Origin: JBCFBK01 sp038562555
Lineage (GTDB): Bacteria; Bacteroidota; Bacteroidia; Bacteroidales; Prolixibacteraceae
Direction of reading: 5' to 3'
Assembly: GCA_038562555.1 (NCBI GenBank)
Contig: JBCFBK010000061.1
Span: 1 to 31,392, forward strand
DNA length: 31,392 nt
This document shows positions 1 through 7,246 of this stretch, piece after piece. Below the pieces are notes generated by a model. The model was not told where the DNA came from. It did no database searches and was given only the letters and a program-made list of their open reading frames with translations. The translations under genes were made by a program, and so were the position numbers. The stretch's first letter is position 1. Each line of letters starts with the position of its first letter.

Positions 1-28
1 TCACGGGTGTCCAATAAAATTTTAACAT

Positions 29-1201
29 TTAATATTTAAAGGCAAATTCAAGTTGAGCGGCTTGTTCACATACATCATCAATAGTCTCGGAGGTCAGGAA
101 AAGATCTCTGATGAGCGTTTTGTCTGTCAGTACTCTGCTGACCACACGAAGCACATTGAATGTGGTCCTGCCCAACTGGCAGTCATGTTCGATGACAGCC
201 ACGAGACAGTATGTGATAACCGCAACATAAATTTGTATCCTCACAGCGTTCTCTGTATTGCCCCAGAAGGAGGTGATTCGGAGATGCTGCTTTATCCATC
301 GAAAAAACAGTTCCACCTGCCAGCGTTGCTTGTACAGCATAGCGACGTCTTTGGCCTTGATGCTGATGTTGTTGGTCAGGAAGGTGAACGTTCTTTTAAG
401 GTCATGAGCATAATAGACGATCCTTCTCAGCACGCAGGGATACTTCTTTTGGGTCTGGTAGCCCGTAAGGCGTATCGTCTGATCAAGCAGAACGTTATCC
501 GCTCCATCCAGAAGCTCTTCGCCATCAATAACTTCATACTTAAGGTGAGACTTCTGTCGGATGACAAACCAGGAACCGATCGTGTTGATTGTATGCAGCC
601 TTGCAAGGTCATAATATCCCTTGTCAAAAATGTAGAACGCATACGGCTCATAGGGAATCTCATCCATCACATTCACGTCGTGAACTTTTGCTTCCGTAAT
701 ATGAATGTAAGCCGGTATTTGAGTTACTACGTCAAACAGCGTGTGAACTTTGATGCCACCCTTGTTCTTCCTGAAGTATGCCCACTTGAACAAGCTCAGG
801 CAAAGATCTATGGTGGTGGAATCAAGCGCATAGAACTTCCCACGCAACTCGAATGGCCTGTTGATTCGCTTGCTTTGAGCAAGATGAATCATGAAAAAGG
901 CAAACTCTTCAAATATCTTGTAGTCCCGGTTCATATTGGCATAGGAAAGATTGCTCAGTTTAATCTCCCCGGTGCCAAATCCGAGATGGTAGCTCTTGTT
1001 TTTGATAGCGTCAATTATGCATGCGACCTCTCTGAGGCTGTCACACGAGGCCAATTGCCCATACATCATGACGAGCAATTGATTCCAACAGGTGAATGTC
1101 TTCACCCATTTGTCTCCGTTATGTCGCTTAACAATCATATCAAAAACTCTCTTTGGCAGGAACTCTACGAGTTGACTGAATACATATTTACCGCTGTTCA
1201 T
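29..1201 (-). CDS. IS4-family DDE transposase
   Basis: This 390-residue protein is a cut-and-paste DDE transposase that would act on the terminal repeats of the surrounding element. The catalytic triad can be read directly: D127 in ALDSTT, D193 in FDKGYYDL, and E297 within the IS4 signature Y-(2)-R-(3)-E-(6)-K (Y290, R293, E297, K304). The N-terminal part (FSQLVEFLPKRVFDMIVKRH) resembles the DUF4372 region that precedes the DDE domain in Bacteroidota members. The length is normal for the family and there is no frameshift, so the element may still be active. The ATG lies a few bases downstream of a hairpin in the leader. An open frame on the opposite strand covers almost the whole gene and is treated as a shadow. 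Confidence 0.93.
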   Translation of the reverse strand: MNSGKYVFSQLVEFLPKRVFDMIVKRHNGDKWVKTFTCWNQLLVMMYGQLASCDSLREVACIIDAIKNKSYHLGFGTGEIKLSNLSYANMNRDYKIFEEFAFFMIHLAQSKRINRPFELRGKFYALDSTTIDLCLSLFKWAYFRKNKGGIKVHTLFDVVTQIPAYIHITEAKVHDVNVMDEIPYEPYAFYIFDKGYYDLARLHTINTIGSWFVIRQKSHLKYEVIDGEELLDGADNVLLDQTIRLTGYQTQKKYPCVLRRIVYYAHDLKRTFTFLTNNISIKAKDVAMLYKQRWQVELFFRWIKQHLRITSFWGNTENAVRIQIYVAVITYCLVAVIEHDCQLGRTTFNVLRVVSRVLTDKTLIRDLFLTSETIDDVCEQAAQLEFAFKY

Positions 1202-1205
1202 ATTT

Positions 1206-1225
1206 GCCTGGGTTTATTTCCAGGC
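1206..1225 (-). promoter_or_regulatory. Leader hairpin just upstream of the transposase start
   Basis: GCCTGG and CCAGGC form a 6-bp inverted repeat with an 8-base loop. In the transposase mRNA it would end about four bases before the ATG at 1201. A hairpin in this position could hide the ribosome-binding region and keep transposase production low, as is known for IS10 and IS50. That role is inferred here. Confidence 0.4.
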
Positions 1226-1333
1226 CGCAAGATGCGAAACGAATTCAAATCGACACGTGAACTTTTTGCTTTTAATCAACTATTTATTAATAACTTACAA
1301 AGATTTTCAAAAAAATCTTTTGGACACTAGTGA

Positions 1334-1710
1334 TAGTGATTAATTAAAGAATTAAATTTTGCAGACATCTCCATTTTCATCCGGAATAATTTTCTTTAAA
1401 GTTGCGGGATGTAAATCGCACGACCTGTCTTTGCGGTGTGACAGACCGTGCCGCTTCATAATCATCCTAAAATGATTCATCTCCCGCTCCGGGCATTCCG
1501 GGTCAGCATGTAGTTTGCCGGGATGCCTTCTGCTTGTATACCCTTAAATCCCTTCTATCTAAGAATAGAAGATCATAATATATACTTTATAACGAAAAAT
1601 TTTTGACTAAAATTGTTGACCGAACATCTGTCGGCGGTTAAGATCAGGGGCTTATGAAAGGATCTTCGGCTATGTAAAAGTGTTTCTTTTGATAATCAGT
1701 TGGTTGTGGA
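1334..1710. other. Gene-poor interval beside the insertion sequence
   Basis: No recognisable gene was found. On the minus strand a 63-codon frame without stops runs from 1543 to a TAA at 1352-1354. It has no start codon at its beginning, only internal ATGs. Its conceptual product is rich in His, Arg and Cys, ends in DENGDVCKI, and matches no family I know. It could be the remnant of a gene disrupted near the insertion sequence or a chance frame. The rest (about 1550-1710) is AT-rich and shows no strong hairpin. Confidence 0.4.
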
Positions 1711-2472
1711 TTATAAAAATGTTTGAAGTGTAAAAAGGCTTTTTATACTCAGATCATTTTTTGAGGGGGGTGAATTAAAAAATAGTGGTTTTTCGAGATG
1801 TGCATGGCCATATTTATGGGGTATATTCAGATTTTTTTGGTTTTTACAAAAATGAATATAATCCATCCCTATTTCTTTGGCGCCTACGATATCGGTTTCC
1901 CAGGTGTCGCCAATCATCATACTTTTGCTTTTTTTGGCGTTGCAGGTCATCAGGGCCTGCCTGAAGATGCGTTTATCGGGCTTTGGTACGTTGATATCTT
2001 CCGAAACGGTAATTTTACTGAAATAGGGGGCAAGGCCGCTGTTTTTTATTTTGTAGTGCTGCACCTCCCGGATCCCGTTTGTAATGATATGCAGCTGGTA
2101 TCCCTCTTGCTGCAAATAGGCAAGGGTTTCGACGGCGCCGTCAACCAGACTGGTAAAGGTAGGCATGAGCCGGAGGTACAGTTCATTGAAATCGGAGGGC
2201 TTAATCCCGGAAAGACCAAAATGACCGATGACGATCTCAAAACGTTTGACAACCAGTTCGCGATGCCGGATTTCTTTTCTCCTGTACGCGTCCCACAAAC
2301 CGGCATTTGTCCGGTCAAAGTAGTTGAAAAAGGAGTCAAAATCTTCAATTTGTTCATTCAGACCAAGCATGCTGGTGGCCTGCCGAAGGGCAAGTCGGGC
2401 ATTCAGGTCAAAGTCCCACAAGGTATTGTCGAGGTCGAAAAAAAGGTGGCTATATTTGCGGATCAGTGGCAT
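1711..2472 (-). CDS. yjjG: YjjG-like HAD-family noncanonical pyrimidine nucleotidase
   Basis: This soluble HAD-superfamily phosphatase most resembles YjjG, which dephosphorylates noncanonical pyrimidine nucleotides such as dUMP and damaged or analog bases, a house-cleaning role. HAD motif I is FFDLDNTLWD with D13 and D15. Motif II is IITNG, the conserved lysine lies in KPDKRIF, and motif IV is MIGDTWETDI. The ATG at 2472 was chosen over the one at 2496 because a GGGAGG sequence lies about 11 bases before it, an unusually clear ribosome site for this genome. The start lies inside the 3' end of rsmI (23-bp overlap), so the two are probably translationally coupled. The C-terminus (IKSLFTLQTFL) fits the usual SLxEL-type ending of the family. 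The exact substrate is inferred from family resemblance. Confidence 0.85.
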   Translation of the reverse strand: MPLIRKYSHLFFDLDNTLWDFDLNARLALRQATSMLGLNEQIEDFDSFFNYFDRTNAGLWDAYRRKEIRHRELVVKRFEIVIGHFGLSGIKPSDFNELYLRLMPTFTSLVDGAVETLAYLQQEGYQLHIITNGIREVQHYKIKNSGLAPYFSKITVSEDINVPKPDKRIFRQALMTCNAKKSKSMMIGDTWETDIVGAKEIGMDYIHFCKNQKNLNIPHKYGHAHLEKPLFFNSPPSKNDLSIKSLFTLQTFL

Positions 2473-3145
2473 TGTTATTTTTTCCTCCCACAACAATTAC
2501 GAGTTCTCCTTTAATGGTTTTTGCTTTGAAATGCATCAGGACTTCGCTTAAAGCACCCCTGAAATTTTCTTCATATAGTTTAGATAATTCCCGCGAAACG
2601 GATGCTTGCCGGTCGTTTCCAAAAAACTCGCAAAGCTGTTCGAGGGTTTTAATAAGCCGGTAGGGGGATTCATAAAAGATGATTGTCCGTTCTTCGCTTG
2701 CCAGCATGCGGAGCCTGGTCTGCCGCCCCTTTTTTACCGGAAGGAACCCTTCGAAACAAAAGCGGTCGCACGGAAGACCTGAATTGACCAGGGCAGGGAT
2801 CAATGCCGTAGCTCCGGGCAGGCATTCGACCGTGATATTTTGATCCAGACAGTTTTTTACCAACAGGTAACCCGGGTCGCTGATCCCGGGTGTGCCCGCG
2901 TCTGAAATGAGTGCAATATTTTCGCCCTCACCGATACGTTTCACCAGGTTTGCAGTGGCCTGGTGCTCGTTAAATTTGTGGTATGAACTGAGTTTATTCT
3001 GTATTTCAAAATGATGCAGCAGTTTTGATGAGGTCCTGGTATCTTCGGCCAGGATCAGGTCAACCTCTTTTAAGATCTTCACTGCCCGGAAAGTCATATC
3101 TTCCAGATTGCCTATCGGCGTTGGTACCAGGTAAAGCTTTCCCAT
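2450..3145 (-). CDS. rsmI: 16S rRNA (cytidine-1402-2'-O)-methyltransferase RsmI
   Basis: This SAM-dependent enzyme methylates the 2'-hydroxyl of C1402 in the decoding centre of 16S rRNA. The sequence opens with the family hallmark LYLVPTPIGNLEDMTFRA, followed by LAEDTRTSSKLLHHF, the glycine-rich ISDAGTPGISDPG, LPGATALIPALVNSGLP, and FEGFLPVKKGRQ. At 231 residues it lacks the C-terminal helix-turn-helix-like extension of the longer E. coli protein (about 286), as I expect for Bacteroidota forms. Its ATG overlaps the stop of the upstream hypothetical gene by one base (TAATG), and its end overlaps the HAD gene, so the three genes form a tight operon read right to left. Confidence 0.95.
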   Translation of the reverse strand: MGKLYLVPTPIGNLEDMTFRAVKILKEVDLILAEDTRTSSKLLHHFEIQNKLSSYHKFNEHQATANLVKRIGEGENIALISDAGTPGISDPGYLLVKNCLDQNITVECLPGATALIPALVNSGLPCDRFCFEGFLPVKKGRQTRLRMLASEERTIIFYESPYRLIKTLEQLCEFFGNDRQASVSRELSKLYEENFRGALSEVLMHFKAKTIKGELVIVVGGKNNNATDPQI

Positions 3146-3990
3146 TATGAAAATCTTCGTTTTACCAGTTGCGCGAATTTCATACTGGTCTCATTTTTTT
3201 TCCATTTGAAGTTTCTGTTCAGGAGCGCGATGGCTTCATTAATATTTTCCATCCGGTCTATCTGATCGATCGTGTCGTTAAAGAGTCGGGCATCATTATT
3301 AAATAACTCCCGGATAAACAGAAAGCGATCGTTCAGGCCAATGGCAACCTTCAGCTTTGTAAGCGGACTACCCGTTAACTTGTGTTCGATCGTTTTTCCG
3401 GTGCCAAGCAGGTCATTAACCGACTTTTCATGAACAAAAATTTCTGAAACTGTTTTTTTGTCGTCGGTTTCCCTGGTTTCTCCCTTTACTTCTTCGGTTT
3501 GGTGAACCGGAAGAGGTGTTTCTTCTTCTTCTTCTTCTTCTTCTGCCTGCTGTGTCGTATGAGGTTCATCTTCAGTTTTCCGAACCGGAAGAGGCGTTTC
3601 TTCTGCTGGTTGCTGAACCGAAAATGGGATTTCTTGTTCGGTTTGCTGAATCAGGGACGGTAGTTCTTCTTCAGGCTCAGGATAAATCCGGTCTTCCTGG
3701 ATACCGGCTTCTGCATTTGCCGTTTCATCGGCGGTGTCTTCCGGTCGGGCAGCATCTTCGGCCGTTTCCCCCAGGATTGACGAATCTGTTGAAACTTTTT
3801 CTTCCGGAGGGAGAGGTTGCTGATTCAGTTCTTTTAAATATTCAAATTCCTGACAAACGATCCTGGATTTGCCAAGGGCAAATTCAATTTCATGCGTGGA
3901 GATCTGCTTCTTCCCTGCCAGTTCATCGGTGATTTCAGTCAATTCCTGCAGATCTTTTTGAATAATGCGAAGTAATTTGTTCCGGTCCAT
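3145..3990 (-). CDS. Hypothetical protein, acidic repeat linker plus conserved C-terminal domain
   Basis: I do not recognise a named family. The 281-residue product has three parts. A short N-terminal helical segment (MDRNKLLRIIQKDLQELTEITDEL) leads into a long acidic, proline- and glutamine-rich stretch at about 60-190. That stretch contains imperfect copies of a unit like EETPLPVxxTE and a run of eight Glu residues encoded by eight GAA codons. The last 90 residues look folded, with GLNDRFLFIRELFNNDARLFNDTIDQI and an FKWKKN...LVKRRFS ending, a pattern I associate with conserved Bacteroidota proteins of unknown function. There is no signal peptide and no membrane segment. It is first in the operon with rsmI and the HAD gene, which does not define its role. 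The stop-start overlap with rsmI suggests translational coupling. Confidence 0.8.
   Translation of the reverse strand: MDRNKLLRIIQKDLQELTEITDELAGKKQISTHEIEFALGKSRIVCQEFEYLKELNQQPLPPEEKVSTDSSILGETAEDAARPEDTADETANAEAGIQEDRIYPEPEEELPSLIQQTEQEIPFSVQQPAEETPLPVRKTEDEPHTTQQAEEEEEEEETPLPVHQTEEVKGETRETDDKKTVSEIFVHEKSVNDLLGTGKTIEHKLTGSPLTKLKVAIGLNDRFLFIRELFNNDARLFNDTIDQIDRMENINEAIALLNRNFKWKKNETSMKFAQLVKRRFS
3520..3543 (-). repeat. Eight-copy GAA trinucleotide repeat inside a coding region
   Basis: Eight perfect TTC units on the plus strand encode eight consecutive Glu codons in the linker of the hypothetical protein. Because the unit is three bases, gain or loss of copies would change linker length and keep the frame. 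Confidence 0.85.
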
Positions 3991-3998
3991 AAAACTTT

Positions 3999-4033
3999 TA
4001 AGTAATTAGTCGTAAGTACTCAGTCGCAAGTTT
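3999..4033. repeat. Degenerate heptamer repeat array, tdk upstream region
   Basis: Five consecutive 7-base units share AGT at positions 3-5, for example TAAGTAA followed by TTAGTCG. The array starts eight bases upstream of the ATG of the hypothetical gene at 3990, in the divergent region before tdk. Confidence 0.6.
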
Positions 4034-4053
4034 CCGACTCATAAGATACTTTA

Positions 4054-4082
4054 TTTCGCTATTTTTGTCCTTGTAAAAATAG
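4054..4082. promoter_or_regulatory. Divergent promoter region with dyad symmetry
   Basis: A Bacteroidota-type -7 box, TATTTTTG, lies at 4060-4067 on the plus strand, 38 bases before the tdk ATG. On the minus strand TATTTTTA at 4074-4081 faces the hypothetical-rsmI-HAD operon. The two sit in an 8-bp inverted repeat (CTATTTTT at 4059-4066 and AAAAATAG at 4075-4082). The 14-mer TTTCGCTATTTTTG at 4054-4067 recurs upstream of lipA. No convincing -33 TTTG is present at the expected distance, so this is a moderate call. Confidence 0.45.
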
Positions 4083-4105
4083 TAATCTTAACTGAATTAT
4101 AGTAC

Positions 4106-4681
4106 ATGTTTCTTGAAAGAGACCTTAGCTACCGGAAGTCGGGCGGTATGATCGAAGTGATTACGGGATCGATGTTTTCAGGGAAAACGGAGGAACTGAT
4201 ACGCCGCCTGAGAAGGGCTCGTTTTGCCAGACAGAAGGTGGAAATTTTTAAACCTGCGATGGATACACGCTATGCTGTCAGTGAAGTCGTGTCGCATGAT
4301 GACAATTCAATACCGAGTTCTTTGGTCGAAAACTCAGGCGCAATCCTGTTGCTTTCGGGAGATGTGCAGGTGGTAGGCATCGATGAAGCGCAGTTTTTTG
4401 ACAAAGGGCTCCCTGAAGTCTGTACGAAGCTGGCAAATCAGGGTATCCGGGTTATTGTTGCCGGGCTGGATATGGATTTTAAGGGGGAGCCGTTTGGTCC
4501 CATGCCGGGGATCATGGCCATTGCCGACTATGTCACCAAGCTGCATGCCATTTGCGTCAGGTGCGGTCAGGCAGCTCAGTTCTCGCACCGGCTGATTGCC
4601 ACCGAAAAGCAGGTGATGCTGGGTGAAAAGAGCGAATATGAACCGTTATGCCGGGATTGTTATTTAGCAGTGAGCAGTTAA
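4106..4681 (+). CDS. tdk: Thymidine kinase, type II
   Basis: The enzyme phosphorylates thymidine to dTMP with ATP in the pyrimidine salvage pathway, in the cytoplasm. The P-loop is GSMFSGKT at residues 21-28. The Walker B-like sequence is VVGIDEAQFF. Two Cys pairs (CVRC and CRDC) form the structural zinc site of the lasso domain. The start at 4106 is preferred over the internal ATG (residue 15) because Bacteroidota homologs carry a similar short N-terminal extension before IEVITGSMFSGKT. The last codons overlap a heptamer repeat array. It is followed 52 bases later by murF-alr on the same strand, so the two may share a transcript. Confidence 0.95.
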   Translation: MFLERDLSYRKSGGMIEVITGSMFSGKTEELIRRLRRARFARQKVEIFKPAMDTRYAVSEVVSHDDNSIPSSLVENSGAILLLSGDVQVVGIDEAQFFDKGLPEVCTKLANQGIRVIVAGLDMDFKGEPFGPMPGIMAIADYVTKLHAICVRCGQAAQFSHRLIATEKQVMLGEKSEYEPLCRDCYLAVSS

Positions 4682-4701
4682 CCATTAGCTGTTAGTATTT
4701 A
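4660..4701. repeat. Degenerate heptamer repeat array across the tdk stop codon
   Basis: Six 7-base units, for example GCAGTGA then GCAGTTA, run from inside the tdk 3' end through its stop codon and into the spacer before murF-alr. The C-terminal LAVSS of thymidine kinase is partly encoded by the array. Confidence 0.6.
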
Positions 4702-4733
4702 GGGGGATTTGCGAATTTAGACGATATATACAG

Positions 4734-7211
4734 ATGACTTTAGCTGAAATTTGCCGGATAGTCGGAGGTAGCTTTATTATGGGCGGCGAGCAATCGCGGG
4801 AACGGGAAGTCCGGATGATTTCGATCGACAGCCGGCAACTCGTGGATGTGGATACCTGTCTGTTTTTTGCGATAAAGGGGGTCAGGCACGACGGGCATCA
4901 GTATCTGAAAGACGTTTACAAACAGGGCGTCCGGCAATTTGTTGTTTCATCGGCGGAGATGGATCTTTCAGATCTTACCGGTTCAGGTGTCATCGTGGTA
5001 GCAGATTCATTGAAGGCCATGCAGGAACTGGCAGCATGGGTACGGAAACAGTACAGCTATCCGGTACTGGGCGTTACAGGAAGCAATGGCAAGACGATCG
5101 TAAAAGAGTGGCTTTTTGAAATACTGCAGCAGGATATCCGCATTGTCCGAAATCCAAAGAGCTATAATTCGCAGGTTGGCGTCCCGTTGTCGGTTTGGAA
5201 TATGAGTGCGGCTTTTGATCTGGCTGTTTTTGAAGCCGGCATATCCCGGCCCGGTGAAATGGAGAGACTGGCAGCCGTGATTGCTCCGGATATTGGTCTG
5301 ATCACCAATATTGGCGACGCTCATCAGGAGAATTTTGAGACGAAAGAGCAGAAGGCCGATGAGAAGCTTCGTCTTTTCGAAACATGCAGCCTGATTATTT
5401 ACCGGAAAGATCAGGACCTGGTACACCGGCGGATCCGGGAAAAATACTCCGGAAAAAATGTCGGGCTGTTTTCCTGGTCGCTGGCCGATAAGCAGGCTGA
5501 GCTTTATATCGATGCCGCCGTCAAAGCGGATAAAAGTGTGCTCTCCTTTTGGAGCGAAGAAGCCAAAGGAGCAGTTGAGATTCCTTTTACCGATGACGCA
5601 GCCATCGAAAATGCCTGCCATTGCCTGGCTTTTATTGTTGCCACGCACCGCTGGGAGAATAAGCTTGCAGAACGGTTTGCCCGCCTGCAACCGGTCGCAA
5701 TGCGCCTTGAACTTAAACAAGGCATTCATAATTGTTCCCTGGTCAATGACTATTATAATTCCGATATCAATTCGCTGGAAATAGCGCTTCAGTTTCTTCT
5801 TCGGCAATCCGTTGCCGGCCGGCTCACCAAAACCCTCATCCTTTCAGATATCCGCCAGTCGGGCATGGAAAGCGAAAAACTGGTCCTGGAAGTGCTGCGT
5901 TTAACAAGTCGTTATCACATCGACCGCCTCATTTGCATTGGTGAGGAACTGTTGAAGCACAAGTCATTTTTTGGGGCCGGGACAACCTTCTATCAAAATA
6001 CAGACGAATTTTTGCTTCACTTTGACCCCTCGCAGTTTAAGAATGAACAGATTCTCTTAAAGGGGGCCAGGGAATTCAGGTTTGAGCGGATTGCCGCACT
6101 GTTGCAACAGAAATACCATCAGACCCAGCTAGAAGTGAATCTGAATTCCCTCATTGAAAACCTGAACCGCTATAAAAGTTTGCTGAAGCCCGGCACGAAA
6201 GTGATGATCATGGTCAAGGCCTTTTCGTACGGAAGCGGGAATGTTGAAATAGCCCGGGCGCTTGAATTTCAGAAGGCCGATTATTTGGCCGTGGCTGTTG
6301 CTGATGAGGGAATCGACCTTCGTCAGGCGGGCATCGGAACGCCCATTATCGTGATGAACCCGGAGGAGCATAGCTTTGAAATGATGCTGGAATACGGGCT
6401 TGAGCCAAACCTCTATTCCATGGAGGTTTTTCAACAATTTGATCAGGCCGCCAGGCGGATGGCTGTTTCCGGATATCCGGTGCACCTGAAAATCGAGTCG
6501 GGTATGAACCGGCTGGGATTTTCATCCGAAGAGGAACTGCTAACTGTTTCCCGGCAAATTGCCCTTGCCGGGCGCTTACGTATTCAGTCGGTGTTTTCAC
6601 ACCTGGCGGTGAGCGACGATCCGTTGCAGGATGCGTTTACCAGGCAGCAGTATGCCCGTTTCCGGGCGTTGAGCGATTTAATTATCCGTTCGCAGCCTCA
6701 TCCTGTACTCAGACATTTGTTGAACTCGGCGGGGATCGAGCGTTTCCCGGAATTTCAAATGGAGATGGTCCGGCTGGGAATTGGTTTGTACGGCGTTTCA
6801 CAATCGTCTGCCCTAAAAGCCGAAACGGTAGCGCGATGGCTGACGGTTGTTTCACAGGTAAAGGAAGTGCAGCCCGGTGAAACGGTTGGTTACGGCCGGA
6901 AAGGGAAAGTTGAAAAGGCAAAAGAAATAGCTGTCATCCCGGTTGGATATGCCGATGGTTACGACCGCAGGTTGAGCAACGGGGTGGGGAAAGTTTGGTT
7001 AAATGGCCGGTTTTTTCCGGTTATCGGGAACGTTTGCATGGATATGACGATGATCGATGTAACAGGGGCAGGTGTCGGTGCAGGAGACCCGGTTGAACTG
7101 ATGGGCGATCATGTGAAGCTGGATGATCTGGCACAATGGGCAGGGACCATTTCCTATGAAATACTGACTGGAATATCGCAACGTGTAAAACGGGTGTATA
7201 TCCAGGAATAA
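4734..7211 (+). CDS. murF-alr: Bifunctional UDP-MurNAc-tripeptide-D-Ala-D-Ala ligase / alanine racemase
   Basis: This fusion carries out two steps of peptidoglycan precursor synthesis. The N-terminal half (about 1-460) is MurF, which adds D-Ala-D-Ala to the UDP-MurNAc tripeptide. It has the ATP-binding GVTGSNGKT at 113-121 and ITNIGDAHQENFE further on. The C-terminal half (about 465-825) is a PLP-dependent alanine racemase that makes the D-alanine. The PLP lysine is K495 in MVKAFSYG, the second catalytic Tyr is in ETVGYG, and GYADGYDRRLSNG and NVCMDMTMID follow. The 825-residue length is normal for the Bacteroidota fusion, a good lineage marker. Both catalytic sets look intact. Its stop codon lies in a strong terminator hairpin. 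Confidence 0.97.
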   Translation: MTLAEICRIVGGSFIMGGEQSREREVRMISIDSRQLVDVDTCLFFAIKGVRHDGHQYLKDVYKQGVRQFVVSSAEMDLSDLTGSGVIVVADSLKAMQELAAWVRKQYSYPVLGVTGSNGKTIVKEWLFEILQQDIRIVRNPKSYNSQVGVPLSVWNMSAAFDLAVFEAGISRPGEMERLAAVIAPDIGLITNIGDAHQENFETKEQKADEKLRLFETCSLIIYRKDQDLVHRRIREKYSGKNVGLFSWSLADKQAELYIDAAVKADKSVLSFWSEEAKGAVEIPFTDDAAIENACHCLAFIVATHRWENKLAERFARLQPVAMRLELKQGIHNCSLVNDYYNSDINSLEIALQFLLRQSVAGRLTKTLILSDIRQSGMESEKLVLEVLRLTSRYHIDRLICIGEELLKHKSFFGAGTTFYQNTDEFLLHFDPSQFKNEQILLKGAREFRFERIAALLQQKYHQTQLEVNLNSLIENLNRYKSLLKPGTKVMIMVKAFSYGSGNVEIARALEFQKADYLAVAVADEGIDLRQAGIGTPIIVMNPEEHSFEMMLEYGLEPNLYSMEVFQQFDQAARRMAVSGYPVHLKIESGMNRLGFSSEEELLTVSRQIALAGRLRIQSVFSHLAVSDDPLQDAFTRQQYARFRALSDLIIRSQPHPVLRHLLNSAGIERFPEFQMEMVRLGIGLYGVSQSSALKAETVARWLTVVSQVKEVQPGETVGYGRKGKVEKAKEIAVIPVGYADGYDRRLSNGVGKVWLNGRFFPVIGNVCMDMTMIDVTGAGVGAGDPVELMGDHVKLDDLAQWAGTISYEILTGISQRVKRVYIQE

Positions 7212-7246
7212 ACAGAGGCGCGGTTTTCTCCGCGCCTCTGTTTATT
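7207..7246. terminator. Bidirectional intrinsic terminator
   Basis: A perfect 17-bp inverted repeat (7207-7223 paired with 7230-7246) with a 6-base loop has a GC-rich core (GAGGCGCGG) and AT-rich outer arms, giving A/U tracts for both strands. It lies between convergent genes. It contains the stop codon of murF-alr and reaches the first base of the stop of the Crp-like gene. Confidence 0.9.

Larger units (their letters stand above)
7..1327 (-). mobile_element. IS4-family insertion sequence, complete or nearly so
   Basis: The element is bounded by imperfect terminal inverted repeats. The left end starts GTGTCCAATAAAATTTT at 7-23, and the right end at 1311-1327 reads GTGTCCAAAAGATTTTT on the complementary strand, which gives 14 matches in 17. 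The match may extend outward, because TCAC at 1-4 mirrors GTGA at 1330-1333, so the true ends could be 1 and 1333. No target-site duplication is visible with ends at 7 and 1327. With ends at 1 and 1333 the left flank lies outside the window, so duplication cannot be judged. One transposase gene fills the element. A 9-bp perfect stem (1299-1307 with 1312-1320) sits just inside the right end, upstream of the transposase, where it could block incoming transcription. Confidence 0.85.

Noticed and set aside
53..1330. A 425-codon open frame on the plus strand opposite the transposase
   Set aside because: It mirrors the transposase gene, whose product carries the full DDE and YREK residues. The plus-strand product resembles no known protein and ends in the terminal repeat, so it is taken as a shadow frame.
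2473..2496. Upstream ATG for the HAD gene at 2496
   Set aside because: The internal ATG at 2472 has a strong GGGAGG site and starts with a family-like N-terminus; the extra eight residues are encoded by the ribosome site itself.
1798..2514. Plus-strand frame of 238 codons opposite the HAD gene
   Set aside because: The minus-strand protein has all four HAD motifs in order; the plus frame has no recognisable domain.
5007..5807. Minus-strand frame of 266 codons inside murF-alr
   Set aside because: It lies wholly within the MurF part, where the plus-strand reading contains conserved ligase motifs.
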